DNA of 64,000 nucleotides, taken from contig JACATO010002134.1 in assembly GCA_018389105.1 (NCBI GenBank), forward strand, positions 1,269,001 to 1,333,000, written 5' to 3'. Every line of letters starts with the position of its first letter. Positions within the stretch are counted from its first letter, which is position 1. A program made the position numbers and the translations under genes. This document shows positions 1 through 11,237 of this stretch, one piece after another. Under the pieces are notes generated by a model. It was not told the origin of the DNA. It ran no database searches and saw only the letters and a list, made by a program, of their open reading frames with translations. The DNA comes from Nautilus pompilius. Lineage: Eukaryota; Mollusca; Cephalopoda; Nautilida; Nautilidae.

Positions 1-849
1 GTTTGAATTTTGTTCACAGAAAATGTGTGCATGCATATCTCTGTGTTGGAAACCCCCAAACCCTGCATGCACCTTTCAGTGACAAAAAAGGAAAGTATTT
101 CCTTCTCAAGCTTGAGATAGGCTGCACCCTTGCCCCAATCAACATGTTTTGAACACAGCATGGTTTCAATCTTCTGAGAACATTGCCAGGACCTGATGTT
201 GGCTTTGTTTACTCCAAACATTCAGGCTGTATCTCTGTTGCCATGTTCAACTGCATAGCTGATCATTTGGAGTTTATCTGTGCCAGTCTAGCTCATACGT
301 TTTGTTGGTGGCAATGTTTTTGTGTAGTAGTTTGTAGAAACAGGGACTGAATGAAGATTATCCCTGTGCAGAGTTTATGTACATGTTACCGTAATATCTC
401 AGTCACTACGCCATGATGTAATAGGCGAGGTGATGTAATAATCAAGAGTGGCATAGTAACTGAAATTGAATTTTTTCTCGAAGACTTTTGAACGCCATGG
501 TGTAATATGTGAGATATTCTGGAAAACCTGATTTGTGCATTTTGGTGACTTGGTTTAACATGTCACTACTGCAGCTGAGTAAATTTTTTTGATTTTTGTA
601 GAACTATTACATATGACCCATAAAATATCTCCACATTTAGTATATTCCGGATGGTCCCACTAAAGGAAAGATGTAATTTCTTGGTTGATTTTAAGTTGAT
701 GATAGCCATTTGTCTGTTGTATAACACCTGTTCTCCTTCAGTTTGGTCTAATCTGACTGTGCCTGAAATGTGAGCTAAATATGCATGTGTATTATAATGG
801 GAATTATAGGATTTTTATGGTTTTTGCAGATCAAAATTAGGGTGTGTAT
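1..849. other. AT-rich noncoding DNA before the mariner
   Basis: I recognise no gene, RNA or mobile element here. The sequence is moderately AT-rich, with stops in all frames. Its last bases, about 833-853, contain GGGTGTGTATTATA, which resembles the terminal motif of another repeat family and abuts the mariner insertion point. Confidence 0.6.
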
Positions 850-853
850 TATA

Positions 854-2171
854 CGAGGTCTGTCGAAAAAGTATTCGACCTTAGGCTGGGGAAAAAAAAT
901 TACTTACTTGGTGGAGTTCATTTGCTAATCCCCTTTGAAGTAGGCCCCTTGTGCCTCCGCACACTTAGTCCAGTGATCCTTCCACGTCTGGAATGCTTCT
1001 TCTGGAATGGTTCACATCTCCGCCGTTGCATTCCGCATCATGTCCTCTCGGCTCTCAAAGCGGGAGCCTTTCAGTGGTATCTTCATTTTTGGGAACAACC
1101 AGAAGTCAGAAGGAGCCATATCTGGAGAATAGGGAGCCTGGCGAATGAGCAAAATGCCTTTCTTTGCCAAGAAACCTTGGAGCAGCTGTGACAAATGAGC
1201 CAGGGCATTGTCATGATGCAGCTGCCAGTTTTGCAAAGCCCATAGATCTGGTCTTTTGCACCGAACTGCATCACGAAGACATCGGAGGACTTCCTGATAG
1301 TACTCCTTTGTAACTGTTTGTCCTTCTGTTGCGTATTGGTGCTGCACAATGCCTCGGTAGTCGAAGAAAAAAGTCAGCATCACCATGATTTTGCTCCGGA
1401 CCTGACGTGCTTTTTTGGACCTTGACGATGTTGGGTGCTTCAACTGTGATGACTGAACTTTGGTTACCGGGTTGTACCAATACACCTACGATTCATCTCC
1501 AGTTATCACAGTATTCTGGAACTCACGATCCCTGTTAGCACTATCCAGCAGGTCCTGTGCAACCTCAAGACGAAGTTGTTATTGTTCCTGAGAAAGCAGC
1601 TTGGGCACAAATTTTGCTGCCACTCTGTGCAAGCCCAAATCCTCCTTTAAAATTGCATGTGCAGAATCTTTACTGATCCCAACCTCATCACCAATTTCCT
1701 GCACCATCAAATGACGATCCTCCATTATGAAGGTCTGCACTTTCTCGATAACAACTGCACTGTGGCTTGTTGACGGCCTCCCGGAACGCTGGTCACTCTC
1801 CACCGATGTGCAGCCATCTTTGAACTTGTTGTACCATTCTTTTATTTGGGTAATACCCATGGCATTGTCACCAAAAGCCTGTTGAATTTTGTGAATTGTT
1901 TCTGCTTGGGTATCTTCAGGCTTTTGGCAAAACTTGATGCAAGATTGTTGCTTCACGTTCCGTCATCACGGGCGAAATGAAAATGATACGAGTAAGTAGT
2001 ACAGCACCTCACATGATGGCTGCCTGACAGCAACTGACACATCCAGCAAGCCCGCCAAAAACCATGCATGTGTATGAAGGCATCTGGCTCCACTGTGCAC
2101 ACTTTTGCCTCCCTAATGTCATTACTTCCCACAGGAAAAAATAAGGTTGGAGACTTTTTCGACAGACCTTG
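854..2171 (-). mobile_element. mariner-family DNA transposon, near full length, inactive
   Basis: The element is about 1.32 kb, the usual mariner length. Its ends are inverted repeats: the left end begins CGAGGTCTGTCGAAAAAGT at 854, and the complement of the right end begins CAAGGTCTGTCGAAAAAGT at 2171. They match at 26 of the first 30 bases. Both ends are flanked by TA (852-853 and 2172-2173), the target site duplicated by mariner insertion. The transposase reads on the minus strand and is broken. The ends are better preserved than the reading frame, so the copy could have been moved by an enzyme supplied elsewhere; that is inference. Confidence 0.9.
925..1966 (-). pseudogene. mariner transposase pseudogene (DD34D)
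   Basis: A mariner transposase cuts and joins transposon ends at TA sites. The N-terminal half (about 1582-1956) reads as the helix-turn-helix DNA-binding region, with the motifs FGDNAMGITQIKEWYNKFKDG and RSGRPSTS. The catalytic half (about 1012-1578) carries TGDES, HHDNALAH and YSPDMAPSDFWLF. There are 34 residues between the second and third catalytic aspartates, as in mariner. Breaks: TAA at 1579-1581; TAG directly after TGDES, where the family has tryptophan; TGA near 1012; and a frame change near the C-terminus, after which GAYFKGD and a stop at about 925 are in another frame. An ATG at 1964-1966 lies one frame away from the HTH reading, so the start is probably frameshifted too. Confidence 0.88.
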
Positions 2172-4968
2172 TATATGATAGCATATATACAAGATACTTT
2201 ACTGTATATTGGTTCCATGTGTCCGTTAGTGCCTGGATGAGAAAAATGGCTTTTATAATAAAGTTCTTATATCAATTTGAAAACATAAATTATATTTGTT
2301 TAAACATAGTCATTGAATGAACATTGAATTGATGATAATGATACTTTTCTTAACCTTTTACAAGCTGTACATTAAAATTTCACTCTGTTCCATAAGATCC
2401 CAGTTTATTTTTATTTTGAAAAAAAGAATGAGGAGAAAACGCAGGTTTTCTAAAATTGCTTAATGGTTGTTTCAGCTGAATTGTTTAGGAATTTGGAAAA
2501 TTACTTGACCAATATTGGGCTAGCTCATGAGATATCTGTAGCAAATTACTAAATGAATTTTTATTCTTAGTTTTCAAAGTTATTCCATGTATGAACCTGC
2601 TGTTGATGGCTTCCAAATGGTCTTCAAGGCCGACTGTTGAAACATTGGAATTTGTGGTCACTTCTGAGTTAAATGAGTACTGTGAAGCTGTAGTAACTCT
2701 GAACCTTGAAAGAGGTGGCTTTTGTTGGCCTTTGAGGCCAGGCTCTAGTAGCCTTGGATCCTGCGGTACCTTCATTATAATTTTAGGCTGCTAGGTGGCC
2801 TATTTTGAATGAGTGCAGTGAACTAAATGTAATCTATAAGGCTTTTGAAAAGTGGCCTTTGGTAGTCTCAAAATGGCCTTGAAGGCCGGTAGCCTAAACC
2901 TTGTCCAGATTCTGAAGTACATATTGCCAAAATTTGGGGCCTCCAGGTGCTACGGCTCAGCTGTGAAAAGGTAACAAACAAACCCACAAACAATTGGAAA
3001 TATGTATTAGATATATAAAATCAAGTCCAGAGCATAAAGTAATGGAAAAGTCTAAGGTGAGAATTGTTCTGTTTTATTCACTCTGTCTATGAGACTTTGT
3101 TGATGAAACCATTCAGACCTTGGATCAATATATATTATATTACATTTTTTTGAAAAATTTACAGTCTTTAACATTGCATTGTTAAAGATATATAGGATAT
3201 TTTTTTAATAAGTTGAAATTATGCAGCTGCATCTGTAGTACTGTTTTGTACATTTTGCAATTTTTTCTGAGCATGGTCAGTTATTTCTATTAAATAAAAT
3301 GCTGGGAAATGTGTGTGATGATGATTTCTTTTAAAAAGAAAAAATGAACAAATCTATGCTTCTGCAACTAGAAACATTGTAATTTTGTATACAAAAATCT
3401 GGTAAAAGATTTTGGTCAGTTTTTTCTACCTATGTCAGAAATTAGAGATTTAATGAAGCCTTTTAATAATTTATAACTTTTATTTTAAAAATCAAAAGGT
3501 TCAGAAGATGATCTTACTGGAAATGATTGCATTTAAATTGAAGGAATTTTTGTTTTTTTTTGCATTGAAGGAGATTGATAAAATTGGGAAAAAAGATGAG
3601 AAAGACAGGTTTTGAATTCTTTTCAGAATAATTGCTTGGGTTTTGTTTGTGAAAGGCAAGGTTTGAGTAAATGCAGAGCTTTAACGTATCAGATTCCTGG
3701 CATAAATGCAGGAGTCCTATAGACTGTTCAGGTACAATCATTAGAGCGAAAGAAAGATATTTAAGCAGGAAGCATAAACTGACTTAAAGATTACAGATAT
3801 ATGATCTAAAACCTATAGAATAACAAGCACTTCACATTTGAGCTGCAAAAATCTTTTGGTTTTTTTTTTTTTTTTTTAACATTGCAGATTCTGAAAAGAT
3901 ATTTAATAGAAATTTGTATCTATCCTCACCCAGGGACTTTTATTTGTAACTTTGTTCAAAATTTCTAACAACTGTGGTGGCGGCTCAATGATTATTGCCT
4001 GTTGTATTTCTCCAGGAAATGTACTGAATAATTACACCGTCTAACTCTAACCCATGTCTTGATGTATTGGGTTTGCCAGCAGGATGTTTCGTTTTTTTTC
4101 TTCTGTAGCTCATTTTTATATGTTAAAAGCCTGAATTCGATTAGTTTTATTTATTTTTTTTTTTCTTTTGCAAATAAAATCAATTTGATAAGAAAATTAT
4201 TGATCTCAGCCTTGTAGATCTATGGCAATTTAATTTGTATTATTATAATTTATAACATAGCAAGCTTTCATTATTAGCATGTTAATGAATATTCTCACCA
4301 TGAACACACTTAGTTACAAGCCAGGCAACTTTCTCTCTTAGTTTGAAATCTTTTTTTTTTTTTTTAAATTTATTTTTAACAAGAAAATAAAATGTTAATG
4401 TTAAAAAATTGAAGTTTCCAGACAAATACAAAGCCCAACAAATAGTAGCTATAATTAAAACAGATTCTGTAGAATCTCTCATGATTAGGGATAATTCAGT
4501 GTGTTTAGTTGGCAGAAAGAGTTTGTATCTTCTGTTTTGTTTTTATTATTTAGAAAGAAATAAAAAATCAAATTTATAACTCTTCGTAATGATTATTGAT
4601 TGATTTTTCGGCTCAGTCTAAAGAAAGTTTAGTTTTTTGTGTTTTTTTTTTTGTGGTCTATCTGAACCCGGATCATTTGTAGCTCTAACACATTTGGTGA
4701 CATTGTGTAACCATCGTTATTATGGTTCCATCCATTGAATTTAAAACTGGAATTTCTTTTGAAAGAGAGACCTAAAATAAAACAGGTTTTCTTATTTGGG
4801 ATGGTTTTTTTTTTTTTTTTTATTCCATCATTTATTTATTTATTTTGAAATAATTTCAGTATAACTCGTTGTTTTACAACTGTGAAGAAACTGAAACTTG
4901 AAAATGAATTGACCAAAAGATTTTAAAATTTAAAAGGATTATTACCCAGTGGGGGGGGGTTAACATTT
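2172..4968. other. AT-rich noncoding DNA
   Basis: No gene recognised. Long A and T homopolymers recur (for example 3859-3878 and 4351-4366). A short cluster of near-palindromic GGCC-containing words lies at about 2618-2890. ORFs up to 96 codons are AT-biased and resemble nothing I know. Confidence 0.55.
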
Positions 4969-4999
<31 letters not shown>

Positions 5000-5015
5000 T
5001 GTGTGTGTGTGTGTG
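4951..5015. repeat. G-run and (TG)n microsatellite
   Basis: A run of nine G at 4951-4959 is followed by a TG dinucleotide repeat from about 4969 to 5014, interrupted once by an extra G. Such tracts are length-variable and may adopt Z-DNA. Confidence 0.95.
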
Positions 5016-5618
5016 GAGTGGTTGTTTGTAATTTTATTTATTCATTTTAAGAAAAAAAAAATATTCTCTGGATTTAATTAGTGTTTGTGTAATGGTTGTG
5101 TTTGATATAAACAAACAAATTGAATCAGCTAAAAACAAACAAAGAAATAAACCAGATTAGGGTTAGTTGTCTTTGGCGTTCATTTATTTTGAATGTATTT
5201 AATATATCTTCTTTTCACAACGAGTTATTTTATGTATAACCAAAAATTCTAAGATTAACAATACGTTATAACTGAATAACTTGAAAGCATATCATTAATA
5301 CATTAAAATATTAATATTTTATCTGTATACCTTAACTCATAAAAAGGAGAAAAATTTCTGACAAATCCAGAATTATTAATATTATGCATTAACTTCGTAT
5401 ATACACACAGTTGTTTTAATTTAAACAGTTTGAGTATATTAGATTTTATGGGAATGTCATAACCAAAGTAAATTAAATGTGCATATTTAATTTAATCTAA
5501 TGCTAAAAGTTAAAAAGTATACATTAATTTATGGACTGGTATGTGGATCTACTTTTTATTTCAATCATAAATGTACATTAAAAAAAAATGTTTTTCTTGC
5601 TGCTTTTAAGATTAAAAT
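5016..5618. other. AT-rich spacer
   Basis: Very AT-rich, with no recognised feature. An 84-codon ORF starting at 5500 runs into the GA-rich array and is explained by the repeat, not by a gene. Confidence 0.6.
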
Positions 5619-5619
5619 G

Positions 5620-5818
5620 AAAGAAAGAAAGAGAGAGAGAGAGAGAGAGATGACATCAGTACAGAAAGAGAGAGAGATGACGTCAGTACAGAAAGAGAGA
5701 GAGAGAGAGAGAGATGACGTCAGTACAGAAAGAGAGAGAGAGATGGAGAGATGACGTCAGTACAGAAAGAGAGAGAGAGATGACGTCAGTACAGAAAGAG
5801 AGAGAGAGATGGAGAGAC
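5620..5818. repeat. GA-rich minisatellite A carrying TGACGTCA
   Basis: Five tandem units, each an (AG)n tract followed by ATGACGTCAGTACAGAAAG. The octamers lie at 5651 (TGACATCA), 5678, 5715, 5752 and 5781 (the last four TGACGTCA). Spacing varies (27, 37, 37, 29 bp) because the GA tract changes length; two units add a GATGGAGA segment. TGACGTCA is the palindromic consensus site of CREB/ATF bZIP proteins. Whether it is bound here cannot be told from sequence. A related array lies at 37312-37690. Confidence 0.93.
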
Positions 5819-8659
5819 CTTTAAAATAGTGACTTTCTTTTCTGATTGCCATCAATAATACCAATTATTGAAAACCATGAACAGGTCAATATAATAGTTC
5901 TACTCAAACCTGCAGGGACATGAGCTGACCTGTATGGACCATTATCTTGAAAATTATGGATAACTAAAAGATTACGTTATGCAATATATTCTTGATTTAT
6001 GATCTCAAAAGAACCAACAAAATCACATTGCATCTAGTTTTAAAGAATGAACAAGTGGTGATGCATGCTGAGCAGAAGTGATGAAAATAAAGTGGGGATG
6101 CTGCAGAAAATACACGAACATGGAAGGCAGCGTAAAGATCTATGGGACTTAGTTCAACTTTAGATAGACAGTTAAAAGTTTCATGTACTGGCATGCCTTT
6201 GGCTTTACCCCCATAACAAAAAGGATCACCTTTCAAACTTACTGGACTTCACTACTCAGCAGCTGGTTTGGAGTGGGCACAGGGCTTAAGGGATGGCAAA
6301 TGCACTCCTACTGAAATTATTTTAAGATGATATGTAAGGCTCCACCTATGCAAAAAAAAAAACAGTGATCATGAACTCCAGTGTGAACGACAGAGAGAAA
6401 TTTTCAGATACCTACTTAAATAAACAAATCTTTGGGCCATCTGAAAGGCAAAATAATTCACTTTACCTCTCTAATGTGACTTTATTTTAGTTGGTGACTA
6501 GAAATACAAATTTTTTTGAAGCTTTGTTCTCAATATTAGCTATTTTTTATATTCATGTTCATCATTGCATGACCACATAAAATTTTTTTTAACATATCCC
6601 TTTCTCACATTTTTTAATAGCATTTAGAATAAACTACAGTGCTGACTCTTTTCCTACTAAAGATAACAAATAAAACAATTTTTTCCCGAATGATAGAAGT
6701 TGATATATATTATTATTACTAAAGAATAATACTAAATATGCATTTTGATGCATGACAAACACAACCTTTTTGACGCTATAAGTCATTCCATACAAAAGCC
6801 AGTAACATTAATAAACAACAATTTTATGATAAAAATTCCTTCAATATTCTGAAGCTTTGAATGTGTATAAATCATTTTTTCAATGTTAAGTGTTGAAAAT
6901 TAGATGGACATGAACTCTGCAGTGACTGTTTCAAAGCAGTGTTACTGTTACTTACTGAAAATTATCACTGAGTCTTCTATGTACTAAATATTGACTTGGT
7001 TTTTACAATTTTCCACTTTTGGACTTTTTGGAGGTTGGTTAACCATAGAATCTGAAGGTTTTCTTGGAGTTTAGTTTTGGAGATTGGATAAATCTGTTGT
7101 ATCTTTGTTACATGGAATTGAAGAAGCCTGATAAATAAGAGAAACAGTTGAGCAGTCTTGTTAATTGCTCGGATTAATATTTTGGGTATTATTGTACAGG
7201 GAAAATTAATTGATCATGCTTTCTGTTCATTGTTACAGGCATGCAGTGGGCAGTGAAGTATTCCAATGAGGATGAAACTATTCTGTATGAACTTAGCTTT
7301 TATGTTAGACCTTTTGATGGATTAACCCAATTGCAAAATTGATAAATGAACATGGCTAAACAGAACAGTGGTTGATAGATTACACACATGTTGACTTGTT
7401 CTCCCAGCACCATAAACAGTAGTTGATTTTATTCCTTTTAGTATAAAACCCACAATGCAAATCATTTAAGTTTGATTCAAATCAGGTTTAATGTAGTCCA
7501 AATGAGGATTAAGTCTGAATCAACAAAAAGCTATGTAATTTCATGGAAAATCTTTCTGTTGTTATGGTGTTTAGCATTTATACAAACTATCAGAAATGCA
7601 GAATCATTGTAGTTTCACAACATTGTTTCTGGGTTTCAGCATTTTTGTAGAAAATTGTTCACATACTTTAGCATAATATAGAAAGTCTTTTTTTTATTAT
7701 TTCCCCTCCACCTTCTGTGTGCTACTTTGATTCATTTGGATTTTAGAGGATTTGCCATCCATGAGACCAGGCTACCTCTGCTACTAAACTGTTGCTATGA
7801 GAGAAACCTTTTTTTGTGTGAAGGGTCTTAACTTTTTCAAAGAAAATACAATTTAAAATTTGGCTAATCAAATGACAACATTAAAAGGCTTAGTATCTAT
7901 CAGCAAAATTTGGTTCTTGCTTTAAAAAAATGAGGTTTGCAGTTTCCATATTTAGTAAGTTTATTTTGTTGTTGTTGAAGGCAGAGGTACTGAGGTTGTG
8001 TGAAGTGAAAAATTATTAAAAATTAAATTAAAGATTGCCATATAGCTTAATTGCATGTGCATAAGAAAATGTGAACAAACTAATTGATAGATATTGTATA
8101 TTAGCAGTGTTAAAGAAATGTCATGTGGTTACCTAGAAGTGCAATTTGGGAAAACTGCAGTTTTTGAGTGTGAATGACTTAAATATGATATTGTTATTAT
8201 CAGTGGATTGGCAAGTGTATCAGATGTTAAATTTGAAGGATGGTGAAATAATACTAGACAAAGAAACTTGTTGGAATTATAATGTTTGTAGATATGGGAC
8301 TACATTCTGCTAAGACATGGAATGGTAAAAAATTAGTTAACAAGTGTCACAGATATGAAGACAGAGAGAGTACGTAGAGAACTAGCAATAAGGTAGGGCG
8401 CACATCTGTTCCATTCCTATTGTATTATCTGGGAAGACCCAAGAATCATGATGTACATTGGCCATGGTCAAGCATTAATTTTATCAGATAGCCAGAAAAG
8501 AAAAATGTATTACTGCTTAATTTTATTGAGGGATAAATCTTTTCTGTTGTAGCATTTTCATCATATCAGAAATTTTAGTTTGTTGGCAGTTTGGTCCCTT
8601 GTTGCTGGTTAGATAGATGTACCACTAGTTGGGTATGCATTTACATTTCTCTACAACAA
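5819..8659. other. AT-rich noncoding DNA
   Basis: No gene recognised. At about 7233-7342 an acceptor-like TTGTTACAG is followed by an open stretch of 33 codons beginning MQWAVKYSNEDETILYEL. It lacks other exon evidence and I do not recognise it. Confidence 0.45.
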
Positions 8660-8800
8660 CAACTCATATTTGGTAATGGCAGCATCATGGTATGGAGAGT
8701 GCAGTGAATAGAAATTCTAGTAGGCAGCTGGATGTTAGATGAGTATAACTCTGCAGCACTGTAGATCAGACTTCAACACATTATATGCTAAGAGTGCAGG
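8660..8800 (+). pseudogene. possible Tc1-like transposase scrap
   Basis: The translation FGNGSIMVWRV resembles the GGGSVMVWG motif between the first and second catalytic aspartates of Tc1-like transposases. Less certain similarity continues for about 30 codons, with stops. No terminal repeats, catalytic aspartates or C-terminal motif were found. A chance match is possible. Confidence 0.3.
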
Positions 8801-10924
8801 ATGTATATGTTGTATGAGGATGTCACGAGAGATAGCACACACATTCTTACTGTATGTAGGACAAAATTTAAATTTACTTGTTCTCTGTATGTTTTGTTTA
8901 AAGCAGTTTTCATAAGAAATAATACATAAATAAAAATGTTTACTTATTCATAGTTTAATTACAAACAGAAACTCTTTCTAATATTTTGGTTAATATTTCT
9001 TAAACTTATTTAGTTGATCATGTAGCCATATACTTTATTTACAATTTTTTTTATATAAATAATCAGCACTCCAATTAATTTTTTTAAAAATAAAGCCTTA
9101 TAATTTTGATTAATATCATTAATAATAGTAATTATGTTCAATCAGGTTGGTGGTGCTATTAAAGGATTTTACCATGCTTCAGTAATGAATTGTTGTTGAC
9201 TTCATAAAAATTGTTAGAGCTTTATTACTTTTTTAAATGCAAGTTTATTGATGATGTTGATTCCTAAAATAGATTGTATTAACAAATTTTCCAATTTGCC
9301 TTTGTATTTGTCCTCCTTTATTTCTCTACCAAAACTTTTAAAATGTTTCTCACGTCATTGTACAGACATCCAAATAACTGCAAATGAAAGCTGACTGGCC
9401 ATGAGGATAAGCATATTTTCTGACCTATCAAAGCCAGCAGGTTGCACATCCTCTAGGTCTCCATCCGTCAGTATTTTTAAGACATCTTACTATTTAGACC
9501 TCTACTAGCCAAAATAGAATAAAAGGTTCCTGATCATGACCTCAGGCAGTTATTCAATAAAGATAAACCTCAATTTGTTGCTAAGCAGCATGACATCAGT
9601 GACTGGGACAGTGTTGTCCAGTCAATCATTTCAGCAGTAGTTTCCACCAATTTCTTCCAGGCTGTTCCATAAGAAATAAAAGAGGTTCTTCCAAGTCTGA
9701 ACTTGACATGTTTTAATCCTCAGTCTCTTCTACACTATAAACTAGCTCCAACGTATTAATTAGAATTATTCTTTGTTATTGGTGAATGTTTTCCTATAAG
9801 AATGGATGCCATTCACTGGCCAAATTTCTCCATCCACCTGAAGATTTCAGAGAGATTCTGCTGTAAGTGACCTTCCATTTTGGATGTGAATTAAATATGT
9901 ACATGAGTTGTCACTGCTTGTAGGATGCTGCAGTTTAGCACAGTTTTATAATCACCAAAATGTCTTTTGACAGTTTCAAGACAGAGGGTTTTATGATATT
10001 CAAACAGCTAATTGTACATATTACTTAAATATAACCAGATTAAATTGCTCATGAAATAGCCACTATTTAAATAAGAAAACAATCATCAATTCATTCTTAC
10101 TTTAGATGAAAGAAATTAACTTTTACACACACCATTTGTTTGTATAATAAAATATATTTAGTGGCAGAAGGGTTTTGGTTCTATTATTACTTGTTTTAAA
10201 CCTTAGAACAGACTTGAAAAATTTTAAAAAAAATAACTGCTTATTTTTTTAAGAATTTGTATATTTGTTAAGTAAAATATATATATATATATATATATCT
10301 GTATAATAGGATTGTAATACAAAATTAATCTATATTGTTATCAAATATATGCTAAGTTGTTGGAAAACAAATGCTTAGTAAACTTTAGGATATCTTTGAA
10401 ATAAGGCAGTGGCATGCAATGGGGCAATTTACATGGCCAACATTTATTTTTGACAGGCCGTAGTTGATCAGAAATATTATGTATCATGTTTTAGCAAGTG
10501 TTCTTTGTCAGTGAATTATAATAATCGGTAACATGTCATTTACCCTATTTATGAGTGTCAAGAAAATATTTAATTGTTAATCAATACAATAATGTGCATA
10601 ATTAATTAATTTGTTTTTACTTGACATGTCCAGTTTTATGTAGAAGGGATGGGGCGATGTTGTTTCTTTATTAGGGTGGATTAAACCAACACTGGCAGCC
10701 TATCTACTTTCTATTTATAATAGCCACAGCGTCATGTCGTTTTATTTAATCCTTGTACACAAGAAGAATATTCCATATCTCGGCACACTTATGTACATAT
10801 ACTGATGGGGTTTTCCAGATACTGCTGCAACTGTAGCAGCCTCTTTTTTTTTGTCTTTACAAACCAACCTCCCATTAAGCATAATCCAGAAATTATTGAG
10901 GGCTATTCTCAATAAATAATTCAA
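8801..10924. other. AT-rich noncoding DNA
   Basis: No gene recognised. It includes a (TA)n tract at about 10277-10298. The stretch 9360-9760 is somewhat less AT-rich but shows no recognisable protein in any frame. Confidence 0.5.
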
Positions 10925-10997
10925 ATATATATATATATGTGTGTGTGTGGCAGAGATTTGAAGGATATTTGTTCACAGTTCAATATATATATATATA
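10925..10997. repeat. (TA)n/(TG)n microsatellites flanking a MITE
   Basis: (AT)n then (GT)n at 10925-10949, and a second (AT)n tract at 10983-10997 directly abutting the short transposon. The TA-rich tract is a natural target for TA-specific Tc1/mariner insertion. Confidence 0.9.
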
Positions 10998-11235
10998 CAG
11001 GGTGTCCGTAAAGTTACTATACAGTCTTACAAGTTACTGGTCGTTGTTTCAATGCCGGTACGATGACATTTCTCAGTTTGTCCAGGTACCTTTCTCCTGT
11101 AACAGTTCCGTCGAAGAACTGTGGACCCACAATTCCATCAGACGATATTCCTGCCCAGACAGTTATTCCAGGCTGGTTCAATTGGGACGTGATCGTAAAC
11201 TGGTAAGACTGTATAGTAACTTTACGGACACCCTG
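10998..11235 (-). mobile_element. 238-bp Tc1/mariner internal-deletion derivative (MITE-like)
   Basis: Perfect 33-bp terminal inverted repeats at 10998-11030 and 11203-11235, beginning CAGGGTGTCCGTAAAGTTAC, lie between TA dinucleotides (10996-10997 and 11236-11237). The interior, read on the minus strand, retains a piece of transposase: GITVWAGISSDGIVGPQFFD, then GTVTGERYLDKLRNVIVPAL. This is the segment between the first and second catalytic aspartates of IS630/Tc1/mariner transposases. The element is therefore an internally deleted copy of a longer transposon, the usual origin of a MITE, and must depend on an autonomous partner. The identical termini suggest it is among the younger elements here. 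Confidence 0.92.
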
Positions 11236-11237
11236 TA

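Noticed and set aside
844-1191. 115-codon plus-strand ORF
   Set aside because: It is antisense to the mariner transposase C-terminal region and is a shadow of that element.
3950-4020. GGGSMIIACCISPG as a Tc1-like motif
   Set aside because: Too short, lacks the W-G core, and no neighbouring transposase motifs.
5500-5754. 84-codon ORF ending in RERERE repeats
   Set aside because: Produced by the GA-rich minisatellite; its charged tail is simple repeat translation.
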